Origin: Calamus simplicifolius
Taxonomy: Eukaryota > Streptophyta > Magnoliopsida > Arecales > Arecaceae
NCBI GenBank assembly: GCA_900491605.1
Contig: UESW01004626.1
Coordinates: forward strand, 194,654-258,653
Direction of reading: 5' to 3'
DNA length: 64,000 nucleotides
The notes under the pieces were generated by a model. It was not told the DNA's origin. It made no database searches and worked only from the letters and a program-made list of their open reading frames with translations. Of this stretch, positions 34,711-46,300 are shown one piece after another (position 1 is the first letter of the stretch; each line of letters begins with the position of its first letter). The translations under genes and the position numbers were made by a program.

Positions 34711-34989
34711 TCCAACTCAACATCATCCTTCTCCCCCAACGGCTGTACCTTGGGACCCACACGACTAACTTTATCACCCATCACCATTGTCTGCGCAGGA
34801 CCACCAATGATGTGACGTAGGGGACACGTCTGGCAAGCACCGTAACGATGGGCCACGCCCTACAGCCACCAACTCTGACAGGACACGGCTTGTAGCGTGA
34901 CACGTCATATGGAGGTAAGCTCCACTGTACTGCCATCAATTAATGCTCTGACAAGTGATCACACCCCAAGCCCACGGATTCTAGGCATC

Positions 34990-34996
34990 TATAAAA
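34990..34996 (+). promoter_or_regulatory. TATA box of the LARD 5' LTR
   Basis: TATAAAA lies downstream of the GC-rich array and about 270 bases before the LTR end. The same site is at 40976-40982 in the 3' LTR. It is the likely promoter of the element's RNA. Confidence 0.7.
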
Positions 34997-35263
34997 AGGT
35001 AAGAGGGACCTCGACCAAGGGGGAGGAGGTAACACACTCATAACACTCCTAAACGCTCACACAGAGAGAGCTCCTCTCGGGGCCTCTCTCTCTCTCTTTC
35101 TCTTTCGAGCTTCCTCAAGCTCACGGCTGATGCCCAGACCACTGACTTGAGCGTCAGAGGGTCCCGCTGGGGCTCCCTCCGGCCCCCGGGACTTGCTTGC
35201 AGGCGCGAGGAGCTCACTGGAGGAGACGACCGCACGCTCGAGGCCGGTGGTTTGGCGCCATCA

Positions 35264-36480
35264 GATTAGCGCGCCAGGAAGGGGGGGATCAACGATGCTA
35301 GTTTGCAGATCCTCATCCCTTTTTATCAAAACGGTGAATCATGAAGATGGTGGATTGTGAAGATTTCACCAGTTAAGCTGGGGGGCATCTTCAACGAGCT
35401 GAGCAGCAGAAGGCCAGCCTTTCGTTCCATCATCACCACTATCTCAGACCATTCAAACAGAACATGTTGCCACTCATCCTACAAATCCAAACATTGACGG
35501 TGGCTGTCCAAAAGCTCTAGAAGCAACATCTTATGACCACGCAACAGCGAGCAAAAGCTTCTACTCGCCCTTTGGTCACTGCCCAGGCCAGCCATCCTTC
35601 ATCCTGCTGGGAACCTCCCCAGTAAGAGGTCCAACATCATCAAGCCCATCAGCAACTTAAAGCTCATAGAGCCACCACTCGCCGCACAAGCAGCCTTCTC
35701 TCCTATGGACAGTGATGCAGAGGAAGGTTCGGCCATGGCTTCGGTTCCCGACTCTGCCCCGAGGCATCGGCTCTTCTCTAGACCCGACGCTAGCGCCTTG
35801 GCTTCAGATCCAGCCCCGGAGGCCCCCGTTTTCATGCTCCTGGCACCACATCCCCGAGCGCCAGGCAAGCTTCTCTTCCTCTCTGCCGCATCCCAGGTCC
35901 GAGTGAAAGCTCCCAAAGCAGCCGCGTCCAGATGCATTACATGCACCCATGCACGTAATGAGACTTCATAGGAGAGAGAAGGACCGTGGAAGCTGGAGGG
36001 CTCCTTACCTTGGATCAATGTCGAGGCTGCCCGAATCCTATAACTCCCAGCAACATCCTCTCCTAACCGTCCGACTTCAGCGGACTCTCCCGGCCGCTCA
36101 TCTTCAACGGCCGTTGGCTGCTCGAGCTTCCCTCGGCGACCTCTAGCTACCGAGTTCGACTCCGACTCTTGTCCATGGCTCCGCTCCAGCGTCCCCGGCT
36201 CTGGATCCCATCTCTCTCTTCACTGCACTCCAAAGATGGGCCCCCAGCTTCATTTCGGAAAGGAGCTGGTCATCAACCGACTCCAGGCTCCGTCCCAACT
36301 TGATTCCCTGGGGGGCAGACCACCAGCAGGCGGAAATGCTCAAATCCACATAGGTAAAACAGGGGTGCTACAAGAGCTAAGTACGATGCACTTAAGACAG
36401 TTTTCTTTCATTGACACTTAAAAATGTCATGCAGGGAAGACCAACCTTGTATCAGCCTTCAAGACCAACCTCGTGTTGGC
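35264..36480 (+). other. LARD internal leader without recognisable gag
   Basis: It opens with the primer-binding region. GC-rich sequence with scattered frames of 60-90 codons follows (for example 35705-35971, Pro/Ala/Ser-rich). No zinc knuckle, capsid or protease motif is visible. It may be a leader and packaging region, or a remnant of a lost gag. Confidence 0.5.
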
Positions 36481-39145
36481 GTTTCAAAAGCCCAATGTAC
36501 CATTGGCACCGAAGACTGGTGTACCACCGGATCCAAAAACCCAACCCCGGTCGGCACCAAAGCCCTGGGCCAGCCAGGCATGAAGCCCAGTGTACCACTG
36601 GCAGAGCGATGTACCACCAGCTCTCAGCAACAAAAGCCCGACCCCGATCGGCACCAAAGCCCTAGGCCAGCTAGGCATAAAGCCAGTGTACCACTGGCAG
36701 AGCGATGTACCACCGGCTCTCAGCAACAAAAGCCCAACCCCGGTCGGCACCAAAGCCCTGGGCCAGCCAGGCATGAAGCCCAGTGTACCACTGCAGAGCG
36801 GTGTACCACGACTCTCAGCAACAAAAGCCCGACCCCGGTCGGCACCAAAGCCCTAGGCCAGCCAGGCATGAAGCCCGGTGTACCACTGGCAGAGCGGTGT
36901 ACCACCGGCTCTCAGCAACAAAAGCCCGACCCCGGTCGGCACCAAAGCCCTAGGCCAGCCAGGCATGAAGCCCAGTACCACTGGTAGAGCGGTGTACCAC
37001 CGGCTCTCAGCAACAAAAGCCCGACCCCGGTCGGCACCAAAGCCCTGGGCCAGCCAGGCATGAAGCCCAGTGTACCACTAGCAGAGCAGTGTACCACCGG
37101 CTCTCAGCAACAAAAGCCCGACCTCGGTCGGCACCAAAGCCCTGGGCCAGCCAGGCATGAAGCCCAGTGTACCACTGGCAGAGTGGTGTACCACCGGCTC
37201 TCAGCAACAAAAGCCCGACCCCGGTCGGCACTAAAGCCCTGGGCCAGCCAGGCATGAAGCCCAGTGTACCACTGGCAGAGCGGTGTACCACCGGCTCTTA
37301 GCAACAAAAGCCTGACCCCGGTCGGCACCAAAGCCCTGGGCCAGCCAGGCATGAAGCCCAGTGTACCACTGGCAGAGCGGTGTACCACCGGCTCTCAGCA
37401 ATAAAAGCCTGACCCCGGTCGGCACCAAAGCCCTGGGCCAGCCAGGCATGAAGCCCAGTGTACACTGGCAGAGTGGTGTACCACCGGCTCTCAGCAACAA
37501 AAGCCCGACCCCGGTCGGCACCAAAGCCCTGGGCCAGCCAGGCATGAAGCCTAGTGTACCACTGGCAGAGCAGTGTACCACCGGCTCTCAGCAATAAAAG
37601 CCTGACCCCGATCGGCACCAAAGCCCTGGGCCAGCCAGGCATGAAGCCCAGTGTACCACTGGCAGAGCGGTGTACCACTGGCTCTCAGCAACAAAAGCCC
37701 GACCCCGATCGGCACCAAAGCCCTGGGCTAGCTAGGCATGAAGCCCAGTGTACCACTGGCAGAGCGGTGTACCACCGGCTCTCAGCAACAAAAGCCCAAC
37801 CCCGGTCGGCACCAAAGCCCTGGGCCAGCCAGGCATGAAGCCCAGTGTACCACTGGTAGAGCAGTGTACCACCGGCTCTCAGCAACAAAAGCCCGACCCC
37901 GGTCGGCACCAAAGCCCTGGGCCAGCCAGGCATGAAGCCCAGTGTACCACTGGCAGAGCGGTGTACCACCAGCTCTCAGCAACAAAAGCCCGACCCCGGT
38001 CGGCACCAAAGCCCAAGGCCAGCCAGGCATGAAGCCCAGTGTACCACTGGCAGAGCGGTGTACCACCGGCTCTCAGCAACAAAAGCCCGACCCCGGTCGG
38101 CACCAAAGCCCTGGGCCAGCCAGGCATGAAGCCCAGTGTACCACTGGCAGAGCGGTGTACCACCAGCTCTCAGCAAAAAAGCTCGACCCCGATCGGCACC
38201 AAAGCCCTGGGCCAGCCAGGCATGAAGTCCAGTGTACCACTGGTAGAGCGGTATACCATCGGCTCTCAGCAACAAAAGCCCGACCCCGATCGGCACCAAA
38301 GCCCTGGGCCAGCCAGGCATGAAGCCCAGTGTACCACTGGCAGAGCGGTGTACCACCGGCTCTCAGCAACAAAAGCTCGACCCCGATCGGCACCAAAGCC
38401 CTGGGCCAGCCAGGCATGAAGCCCAGTGTACCACTGGCAGAGCGGTGTACCACCAGCTCTCAGCAACAAAAGCCCGACCCCGGTCGGCACCAAAGCCCTG
38501 GGCCAGTCAGGCATGAAGCCCAGTGTACCACTGGCAGAGCGGTGTACCACCGGCTCTCAGCAACAAAAGCCCGACCCCAGTCGGCACCAAAGCCCTGGGC
38601 CAGCCAGGCATGAAGCCCAGTGTACCACTGGCAGAGCGTGTACCACCGGCTCTCAGCAACAAAAGCCTGACCTCGGTTGGCACCAAAGCCCTGGACCAGC
38701 CAGGCATGAAGCCCAGTGTACCACTGGCAGAGCGGTGTACCACCGGCTCTCAGCAACAAAAGCTCGACCCGGTCGGCACCAAAGCCCTGGGCCAGCCAGG
38801 CATGAAGCCTAGTGTACCACTAGCAGAGCGGTGTACCACCGGCTCTCAGCAACAAAAGCCCAACTCCGATCGGCACCAAAGCCCTGGGCCGGCCAGGCAT
38901 GAAGCCCAGTGTACCACTGGCAGAGCGGTGTACCACGGCTTTCAGCAACAAAAGCCCGACCCCGATCGGCACCAAAGCCCTGGGCCAGCCAGGCATGAAG
39001 CCCAGTGTACCACTGGCAGACGGTGTACCATCGGCTCTCAGTAACAAAAGCCCGACCCCGGTCGGCACCAAAGCCCTGGGCCAGCCAGGCATGAAGCCCA
39101 GTGTACCCTGACAGAGCGGTGTACCACCGGCTCTCAGCAACAAAA
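36480..39145. repeat. 97-bp tandem array (about 27 copies)
   Basis: The unit runs from GCCCGACCCCGGTCGGCACC, through AAAGCCCTGGGCCAGCCAGG and GTGTACCACTGGCAGAGCGG, to CCGGCTCTCAGCAACAAAA. The repeat length is 97 bases, with a few single-base indels in individual copies. Each unit holds the hairpin CCGAC-CCCG-GTCGG. Since 97 is not a multiple of three, frames of about 94 or 126 codons recur every 97 bases on both strands; none is a gene. Confidence 0.95.
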
Positions 39146-39640
39146 GCCCGACACCCATCGGCATATGAAGCTCGATGCCCGTCGGCACATGTAGCCCTGC
39201 ACCAGCCAGGCGTGAAGCCCGACACCCATCGGCGCATGAAGCCCTGCACCAGCCAGGCATGAAGCCCGACTCCCGTCGGCACATGAAGCCCTGCAACAGC
39301 CAGGTGTGAAGCCCGACGCCCGTCGGTACATGAAGCCCTGCACCAGCCAGGCGTGAAGCCCGACACCCGTCGGCGCATGAAGCCCTGCAACAGCCAGGTG
39401 TGAAGCCCGACATCCGTCGGCACATGAAGCCCGACGCCCGTCAGCACATGAAGCCCTGCAACAGCCAGGTGTGAAGCCCGACGCCCGTCGGCACATGAAG
39501 CCCTGCACCAGCCAGGCATGAAGCCCGACACCCGTCGGTGCATGAAGCCCTGCAACAGCCAGGTGTGAAGCTCGACACCCGTCGGCACATGAAGCCCGAC
39601 GCCCGTCGGCACATGAAGCCCTGCATCAGGCGAGGATCAG
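39146..39640. repeat. 47-bp tandem array (about 10 copies)
   Basis: The unit starts GCCCGACGCCCGTCGGCACA, continues TGAAGCCCTGCACCAGCCAG, and recurs every 47 bases (for example 39218 and 39265). It directly follows the 97-bp array and resembles the first half of that unit, lacking the GTGTACCACTGG half. Confidence 0.93.
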
Positions 39641-39689
39641 CCACTTGGGAGGTGACGCCCCTTTCGCCTTGCAGGGGTAGGCCCGCTTC

Positions 39690-39711
39690 GTCTCAGGGGC
39701 GAGGGGGCATC
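39690..39711 (+). promoter_or_regulatory. Polypurine tract of the LARD-like element
   Basis: A purine-rich stretch (GGGGCGAGGGGG) lies just before the 3' LTR, where the plus-strand primer is expected. It fixes the element's orientation. Confidence 0.65.
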
Positions 39712-41247
39712 TGATGTGGCTGATCCAACGCCGTTAGAGAATCGTGAAGGAAGAAAACTGATGGAGCCCCCCTTCGGCCTCAGCTCCCAACACCCATCCA
39801 CGGCATTGCTCTCGCCATAACGAAGAAAGAGAATAAGAAGTCATGCTATGTGCGTGGGTTTCCCAAAGGCCACCTTACGTCATTAATGTTCGGTCGAGTC
39901 AATGGGCTGGAGCCTTTAATGGTGCAGAAATGGTCATAATGGCTTGAAGAGCATTTAATGGAAAGAAGGGTCGCGAGCATCTTGCTTTGGCTCTCCTTCT
40001 CAACCCCGGGGCCAACCCCTCCAGGGCCGACCCGTACTGGGCCGACCTCCCAGGGCCGACCTCCCAGGGCCAACCCCTCCAGGGCCGACCCCTCCAGGGC
40101 GGACCTCCCAGGGCCGACCCCTCCAGGGCCGACCCCTCCTGGGCCGACCTCCCAGGGCTGACCGCTCCAGGGCCGACCCCTCCTGGGCCGACCTCCCAGG
40201 GCCGACCCCTCCAGGGCTGACCTCCCAGGGCCGACCCCTCCAGGGCCAACCCCTCCCAAGGCCGACCCCTCCAGGGCCGACCCCTCCTGGGCCGACCTCC
40301 CAGGGCCGACCCCTCCAGGGCCGACCCCTCTTGGGCCGACCTCCCAGGGCCGACCCCTCCAGGGCCGACCCCTCCCAAGGCCGACCCCTCCAGGGCCAAC
40401 CCCTCCATGGCCGACCTCCCTGGGCCGACCACTCCAGGGCCGACCCCTCCAGGGCCGACCTCCCTGGGCCGACCCCTCCAGGGCCGACCCCTCCTGGGCC
40501 GACCTCCCAGGGCCGACCCTCCAGGGCCGACCCCTCCTGGGCCGACCTCCCAGGGCCGACCCTTCCAGGGCCGACCCCTCCTGGGCCGACCTCCATAGGG
40601 CCGACCCCTCCAGCGCCGACCTCCCAGGGCCGACCCCTCCAGGGCCGACCCCTCTAGGGCGGACCTCCCAGGGCCGACCCCTCCAGGGCCGACCCCTCCA
40701 ACTCAACATCATCCTTCTCCCCCAACGGTTGTACCTTGGGACCCACACGACTAACTTTATCACCCATCACCATTGTCTGCGCAGGACCACCAATGATGTG
40801 ACGTAGGGGACACGTCTGGCAAGCGCCGTAACGATCGGTCACGCCCTGCAGCCACCAACTCTGACAGGACACGGCCTGTAGCGTGACACGTCATATGGAG
40901 GTAAGCTCCACTGTACTGCCATCAATTAATGCTCTGACAAGTGATCACGCCCCAAGCCCATGGATTCCAGGCATCTATAAAAAGGTAAGAGGGACCTCGA
41001 CCAAGGGGGAGGAGGTAACACACTCATAACACTCCAAAACGCTCACACAGAGAGAGCTCCTCTCGGGGCCTCTCTCTCTCTTTCTCTTTCGAGCTTCCTC
41101 AAGCTCACGGCTGATGCCCAGACCACTGACTTGAGCATCGGAGGGTCCCACTGGGGCTCCCTCCGGCCCCTGGGACTTGCTTGCAGGTGCGAGGAGCTCA
41201 CTGGAGGAGACGACCGAACGCTCGAGGCCGGTGGTTTGGCGCCATCA
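39712..41247 (+). repeat. 3' LTR of the LARD-like element
   Basis: 1,536 bp. The same GGGCCGACC array lies at about 40010-40700, some 350 bases shorter than in the 5' LTR. TATAAAA is at 40976-40982. Outside the array it is nearly identical to the 5' LTR. Confidence 0.92.
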
Positions 41248-41252
41248 GCCCC

Positions 41253-42180
41253 CATTAATAAGGATCAAAAAGGATGGACGATAAACACAAGCCATGATCC
41301 AGTCAATAAAGAGCTTCGCAAACCTAAACTCATGGAGAGTGCGACGTAGGAAAGCCCAGCTCAGTCTGTCATAAGCTTTCTTCATGTCTAACTTGACGAC
41401 CATGAGACAATGATGACGAGAGGCTCACTGAAGATTATGCATGAACTCCTGAGCAAGTAGGGCATTATCAGTGGTACTCCGGTCTCTGAGGAAAGCTCCT
41501 TGCTCCAAAGAAATAAGACGAGGAATCACCAATCGCATCCGAAAGATCAAAAGACGCGCACATACCTTATAAGATAGTCGGTTGATAGGCCGAAAGTGCT
41601 GGAGAGTGGTAGCATCCGGACATTTAGGTATAAGGGTAACAAAAGTCTGGTTCCACTTAGTAGGAATGGCTTTCGACTGAAAAACAAGCTGGATGGTCTG
41701 CGCAACATCCTGCTCCAAAATACCCCAATAATGGCGGAAGAAGAAAGGTGAAAACCCATCAGGCCCCGAGGCCTTATCCGTACCAAGATCCCATAAAGCC
41801 AACCGAATGTCCTTCGCCGAAATAGGCCTAATAAAAAGGTCATTCTCGTACCGAAGATCCTATTAGGGATTGAAACAGGGCAAACAGGGAGCCCATCACC
41901 AGTAAGCTTCGTCCATCTAGACCGGAAGAAATGAAGAATTTAATCCCTAATCACCTGGTCATCCTCCTGAAAGTGATCCTCATTATTAGCTAAACGTCTG
42001 ATAAGGTTTGCCGCGCGGCATTTGATAGTGGCTTGAATAAGAAATCTGGTGTTAGAGTCCCCTTCTTTAATCCACTGGATCCGAGACCTTTACTTCCAAA
42101 AAATCTCCTGCTGCAGAAGAAGGGAATGGTGGATCGATAAAGTAGATCGAAGGGACGATAGATCTGGGGATGACATAGCC
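41253..42180 (-). pseudogene. LINE RT N-terminal half
   Basis: Minus-strand motifs in order from the linker: EGDSNTRF (about 42040), GPDGFSPFFF (about 41760), LIPKCPDATTLQHFRPI (about 41620), EQGAFLRDRSTTDNALLAQEF (about 41440-41510, given with its 21-residue context only by position beyond RDRST), and motif A LDMKKAYDRLSW (about 41380). The LINGG segment ends at the LARD junction and continues as QTDYFHSEVELRQGC on the far side at 33383. One stop follows IFWK and there are a few frameshifts. Confidence 0.85.
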
Positions 42181-42895
42181 AAAAGGTATTGGATTAGGGG
42201 ATCAATCAGATCAACAGAAAAAAAATGAGAAAAGAAAAAGATACTGAATTCTCTCTTTGTTTGTGGTGAGACCATATGCTTTATTTTCTACTGACATGTT
42301 GCATCCAACTGGGCAAATCCATATTGGATACATATCAGAGTTGGATATATATTGGACATTTTTCTCTTTTATCTATTTTCTACTGACATGTTGCATCCAA
42401 CTCCACAAATCCATGTCGGATACATATCAAAGCCGAATATCTATTGGATTATTTTTCCTTTTATCTATCTATCTATATGTGCGTGTTAATATGTAGTTGG
42501 GTTGCAAGACCCGAACCCAAGGTCCACCCACATAGGCAATTGGTTATGGTGGCTTCTTCATGACCATTGATAGCATAACTCGTTTCTCATAGCGAAACCA
42601 AAGAAGAGGTCATTATATGCGCTCCCTCCCGAGTACTCTCCCCATATGATAACACTCTCTCTAAGGTTACCACCATAATTTCCCTTAGTTTTATGACCAT
42701 GAAAATCTAAGGAGGATCTCTTGTAGCCACTCCTTTGATTTTGGATGAGTTCTGAGTGTATGCAGAAGCAATAGCATTGTCGGTCTAGGTTCTACATTAA
42801 ACAGTTTGTACCAACAAGCAAAAATCCAAAAAGATAAATTGAAATTCCATTATATATTGCATGTTCATATGCGCGCCCGCGCGCGCGCGCGCGCG

Positions 42896-42984
<89 letters not shown>

Positions 42985-43432
42985 TGTATGAATGTGTTTG
43001 TATATATATTACCATTAATTTTCTTGCTCAAGTCTTTTATGGCCTATTTGGTTATCAGAAAAATGAAAGAAAAGAAAGTTTGTTAAGACTTTGGTGGTTA
43101 AAAAATCTAGGAAAAGAAAACCATAGAGAAAAATGAAATTTTGGCAAGTGGTTAAAGATAACTTAGACATATTTTAACCATTTTCTTTGCAATTTTCTTA
43201 GTTTAGCTAAACAAGAGAAAATTCTCTTTTTCTTTTCCTTTTTTTTTCTTCTCTTTTCTTTCTCCTGCTGATTTATCTTTCTTTTCTATCACTTTATCAG
43301 CACCTTAATATTGTTGATTTTGTAGGGGCTCTTGATGTTGACTTAACCACATGAAAAAGAGATTAGTTAATCAGTTTTCAAGGACTTATGGAATGCTTCT
43401 ACATGTTTAAGATTGAAGTTCTATTTATACTT
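42181..43432. other. Non-coding stretch with short repeats
   Basis: No gene is recognised. It contains a direct duplication of about 92 bp (42281-42372 and 42373-42470, sharing TTTTCTACTGACATGTTGCA), a compound microsatellite (42868-42980), and a purine/pyrimidine-rich part (43040-43300) resembling the MITE-like repeats near 55 kb. Confidence 0.55.
42868..42984. repeat. Compound CG/CA/TA microsatellite
   Basis: CG repeats (about 42870-42895) run into CA repeats, then into roughly 32 TA repeats (to 42972), then ATGT repeats. Alternating purine-pyrimidine throughout is favourable for Z-DNA or cruciform. Frames called on either strand (RARARAR, IYIYIY) are artefacts. Confidence 0.96.
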
Positions 43433-43437
43433 GATAA

Positions 43438-43968
43438 TGAAAGACTTAATTTAAATATATTGATCACGATATCAATATATTTATTATGATCGATAAATAC
43501 CTCCAGCCATTATTATTAACGGTCTATCCGATGAGGGTAAGGAATTCGATCTTTCTTAAATCAGCTGCGCGGGATCTTGATCTTCCTTTCTTTAGAGATC
43601 TCGATCTTCCTCCTTCAATGGATCTTGATTGATCTTCCTCCTCCTCTCGATGGATCTTGATTGAGTCCTCTCGATGGATCTTGATTGAGTTCTTCTAATC
43701 AACGAGCCATCGCATTCTAATGGTGTATGCCCTCAGGATGTGCTCTTGATCAGGGACTCAATGCCAATGCCTCCGCTTATTAGGTTTTTCTTTCGATAAC
43801 CTTGTTGAAAACCTTAGGAAGGGTTCCCTATTTATACTCAATTCCCTTCACCGCATGCTCCCATCAAGCAAGCGTTCAACATTTAAGAGGGGGGGCTGTT
43901 ATCACTTCTTAATTAGTGAAACGCTAGTTAATAAAATAAGGACCATTAAAAGGCGATGGGTTATTACA
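43438..43968 (-). repeat. 3' LTR of copia element 3
   Basis: 531 bp. It is about 34 bp longer than its partner because of a duplicated GATCTTGATTGA/CTCGATG segment at 43610-43690. Confidence 0.93.
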
Positions 43969-43983
43969 TTCTCCCACTTGGTT
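43969..43983 (-). promoter_or_regulatory. Polypurine tract of copia element 3
   Basis: The plus strand reads TTCTCCCACTTGG at the LTR edge, so the element strand is CCAAGTGGGAGAA immediately before its 3' LTR. Confidence 0.75.
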
Positions 43984-44261
43984 CGTATATTTTATCAACA
44001 CTGAATAAGAAACTAAATACATGAATCATAGCGATAGGTCCTCTACAATTGAGTATTATCTTCTATGTATTACAATGCATTCAATTTCTTTACCACTATT
44101 CCAAATGTGACAATATAACATAATGAATAAACCATATGTTTATTCAGAGTCCAAAGAAAAAGTTTGTCATTTCTCAAAAGTCATATAACGTGTATACCTG
44201 AATGAGAAATAAATAAATAATTGAAATAAGAGTTTCTTTGTATAAATTGTTATCCATACAA

Positions 44262-45449
44262 TTATATCATGAAACCAACTCTCATTCTTATCACATGATC
44301 CTTAAAATTCTTAATTGGCATGCCTTTAGTCAAAGGATCAACTATCATCAATTCAGTGCTAATGTGTTCTATGACCACTTTGTTTTCTTTAACACGTTCT
44401 CTTATGGCTAAATACTTAATGTCGATATGTTTACTTCGACTACCACTCTTATGGTTTTTAGCCAAAAATACAGCAGCTGAATTGTCACAGTACAGTTTAA
44501 TTGGCCTAGTAATAGAGTCAACAATTCTAAGCCCTGAGATGAAACTCTTCAACCATACACCTTGCGATGTAGCCTCAAAACAAGCAACGAACTCCGCTTC
44601 CATAGTAGAGGTAGCAGTCAAAGTCTGCTTTGCACTCCTCCATGATATGGCTCCACCAGCTAACATAAATATAAATCCTGATGTTGATTTCCAAGAATCA
44701 ACGCAGCCAGCAAAGTCCAAATCTGAGTAGCCCTCTATCTCCAAATGATCAGTTTGTCTATACATGAGCATGTAGTCCTTGGTCCCTTGAAGATACCTCA
44801 TGACCTTTTTAGCAGCTCTCCAGTGGTCTAAACCTGGATTACTCTGATATCTTCCCAATATTCCTACTGCAAATGCAATGTCAGGTCTTGTGCAAACCTG
44901 AGCATACATTAGGCTTCCAACAGCTGAAGCATATGGAATGTTGTGTATCTGTTCCCGTTCAAGTTCATTTTTAGGGCACTGGTTCAAAGCGAACTTGTCA
45001 CCCTTCACTATAGGTGCAACACTTGGTGAATAATTTTTCATCCGAAATCTCTCCAAGACTTTATTGATATAAGTTTCTTGAGACAATCCCAAAATGCCTC
45101 GAGATCTTTCTCTATGGATCTTAATGCCAATGACATAAGATGCCTCACTCATATCTTTCATATCAAAATTTTTGGAGAGAAATTGTTTCACCTCATATAG
45201 CAACCCTTTATCATTGGTTGCAAGTAGAATGTCATCCACATATAGGACCAAGAAATAAATTTTGCTCCCACTAACCTTCTGGTATATACATTGATCCATG
45301 ATGTTCTCTTCAAAACCAAAGGAAGAGATCACATCATGAAATTTTAAATACCATTGATGTGAGGCTTGTTTCAATCCATATATGGATTTCTTAAGCTTGC
45401 AAACCAAATGCTCACCATCACCAGAGGAAAATCCTTCAGGCTGTTTCAT
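44262..45449 (-). pseudogene. Copia RT C-terminal part and RNase H (element 3)
   Basis: A 395-codon open frame. The RT part has KSIYGLKQASHQWYLKF and the catalytic YVDD at 45231-45242. RNase H has GYSDLDFAG, STMEAEF and CDNSAAV, then the C-terminal SKHIDIKY and DPLTKGM segments. It is cut from the N-terminal RT by a small deletion near 45465-45480, where the FLNG part of the VKTAFLNG motif is missing and the frame shifts. Confidence 0.92.
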
Positions 45450-45533
45450 GTAAACCTCTTCCTCTAGATCTCCATGCGGTCTTCACATCCATTTGATGTA
45501 ACTCAAAATCAAAATGAGCTACCAATGCCATAA

Positions 45534-45866
45534 TTATTCGGAGAGAGTCTTTCTTGGATACAGGAGAAAATGTCTCCGTGTAGTCGATTCCTTCCCTCTG
45601 AGTGAATCCTTTGGCACGAGTCTTGCTTTATATCTCTCAATGTTGCCTTGTGAGTCTTTCTTTATTTTGAAGATCCATCTACATCCAATGGCTTTTACAC
45701 CATCAGGCAACTCAACAAGATCCCAGACTCGATTAGATGCCATAGATTCCATCTCGTCCTTCATGGCATTGAACCACAAGTTTGATTCCTTAGAACTCAT
45801 GGCTTGTGAAAACGTTTCAGGATCATTTTCGGCTCCAATGTTATAGTCAGATTCATGTAGATACAC
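45534..45866 (-). pseudogene. Copia RT N-terminal part (element 3)
   Basis: It reads WFNAMKDEMESMASNRVWDL and GCRWIFKIKKDSQGNIERYKA, the start of the copia RT, then shifts frame before the FSPV segment. The linker from integrase (45870-46300) has several stops. Confidence 0.88.
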
Positions 45867-46300
45867 AACATAATCACTAGGAATTGCTGATTTCTTTATC
45901 TAGTTGATCTTCTTAATGTTGTGTCAATGACCTCTTGAGGAGTATCTTGCACAACTGATTGTTGATGAACAACACGATCTTCTAGATTACCATCAGCTTG
46001 TGAAATCTCAATGACTGGTTGTTGGGCACTTAATTGAGTTTGAGGAGTGCTATAAATAACAACCAATCCCTCACTTGAAGTGGAAGCTGAATAACTGAAT
46101 GATCTTTCTCAGAAGAAGCCAAATACTGAGATTGATCACTCCCACTGATCAAGTCATTCTCAAGAAATTTTGCATTTCTTGATTCCACAATCCTAGTGCT
46201 GTGAGATGGACAATAAAATCTATAACCCTTGGACTTCTCAGCATATCCAATAAAGTATCCACTAATAGTCCTTGGGTCTAGTCTTGTGGATTATAGACTC

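Larger units (their letters stand above)
33384..35263 (+). repeat. 5' LTR of the LARD-like element
   Basis: 1,880 bp. It contains a GC-rich array (33665-34710), a TATAAAA box at 34990-34996 and a CT microsatellite near 35085-35103. It is longer than the 3' LTR almost entirely because of array copy number. Confidence 0.92.
33384..41247 (+). mobile_element. LARD-like non-autonomous LTR retrotransposon
   Basis: LTRs at 33384-35263 and 39712-41247 start TGATGTGGCTGATCC and end GGCGCCATCA. Perfect target duplication: GCCCC at 33379-33383 and 41248-41252. A primer region (GATTAGCGCGCCAGGAAGGG) follows the left LTR and a purine-rich GGGGCGAGGGGGCATC precedes the right LTR, so it reads on the plus strand. 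The 4.4-kb interior shows no gag or pol and is mostly tandem repeats. The LTRs differ at five positions over their first 285 bases by eye, so it is the youngest insertion for which I made that comparison here. It is a large non-autonomous element needing proteins from a relative. Confidence 0.92.
31112..42180 (-). mobile_element. L1-type LINE, 5'-truncated, split by an LTR element
   Basis: The minus-strand 3' end is marked by a poly-A tail (run of T on the plus strand, 31112-31125). Reading upstream along the element there is an RNase H domain (about 31250-31500), a C-terminal zf-RVT-like region (31600-32480), and RT motif B onward (33034-33383). Then comes a 7.9-kb insertion (33384-41247), and the remaining RT N-terminal motifs lie at 41248-41860. 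Sequence up to about 42180 matches the linker before RT (LLQQEIFWK, IKEGDSNTRF). The endonuclease is missing, so the element is 5'-truncated. The 5' end is approximate and no target duplication was found. Confidence 0.85.

Noticed and set aside
33768..34856. Long Gly/Pro/Arg-rich open frames on both strands
   Set aside because: They arise from the 15/14-bp GGGCCGACC array in the LARD LTR and have no start context, domain or frame preference.
36424..39612. Many open frames of 60-267 codons on both strands
   Set aside because: They recur every 97 bases and reflect the tandem unit, not genes.
42792..43136. Open frames with Ile-Tyr and Arg-Ala repeats
   Set aside because: They are translations of the TA, CA and CG microsatellite.
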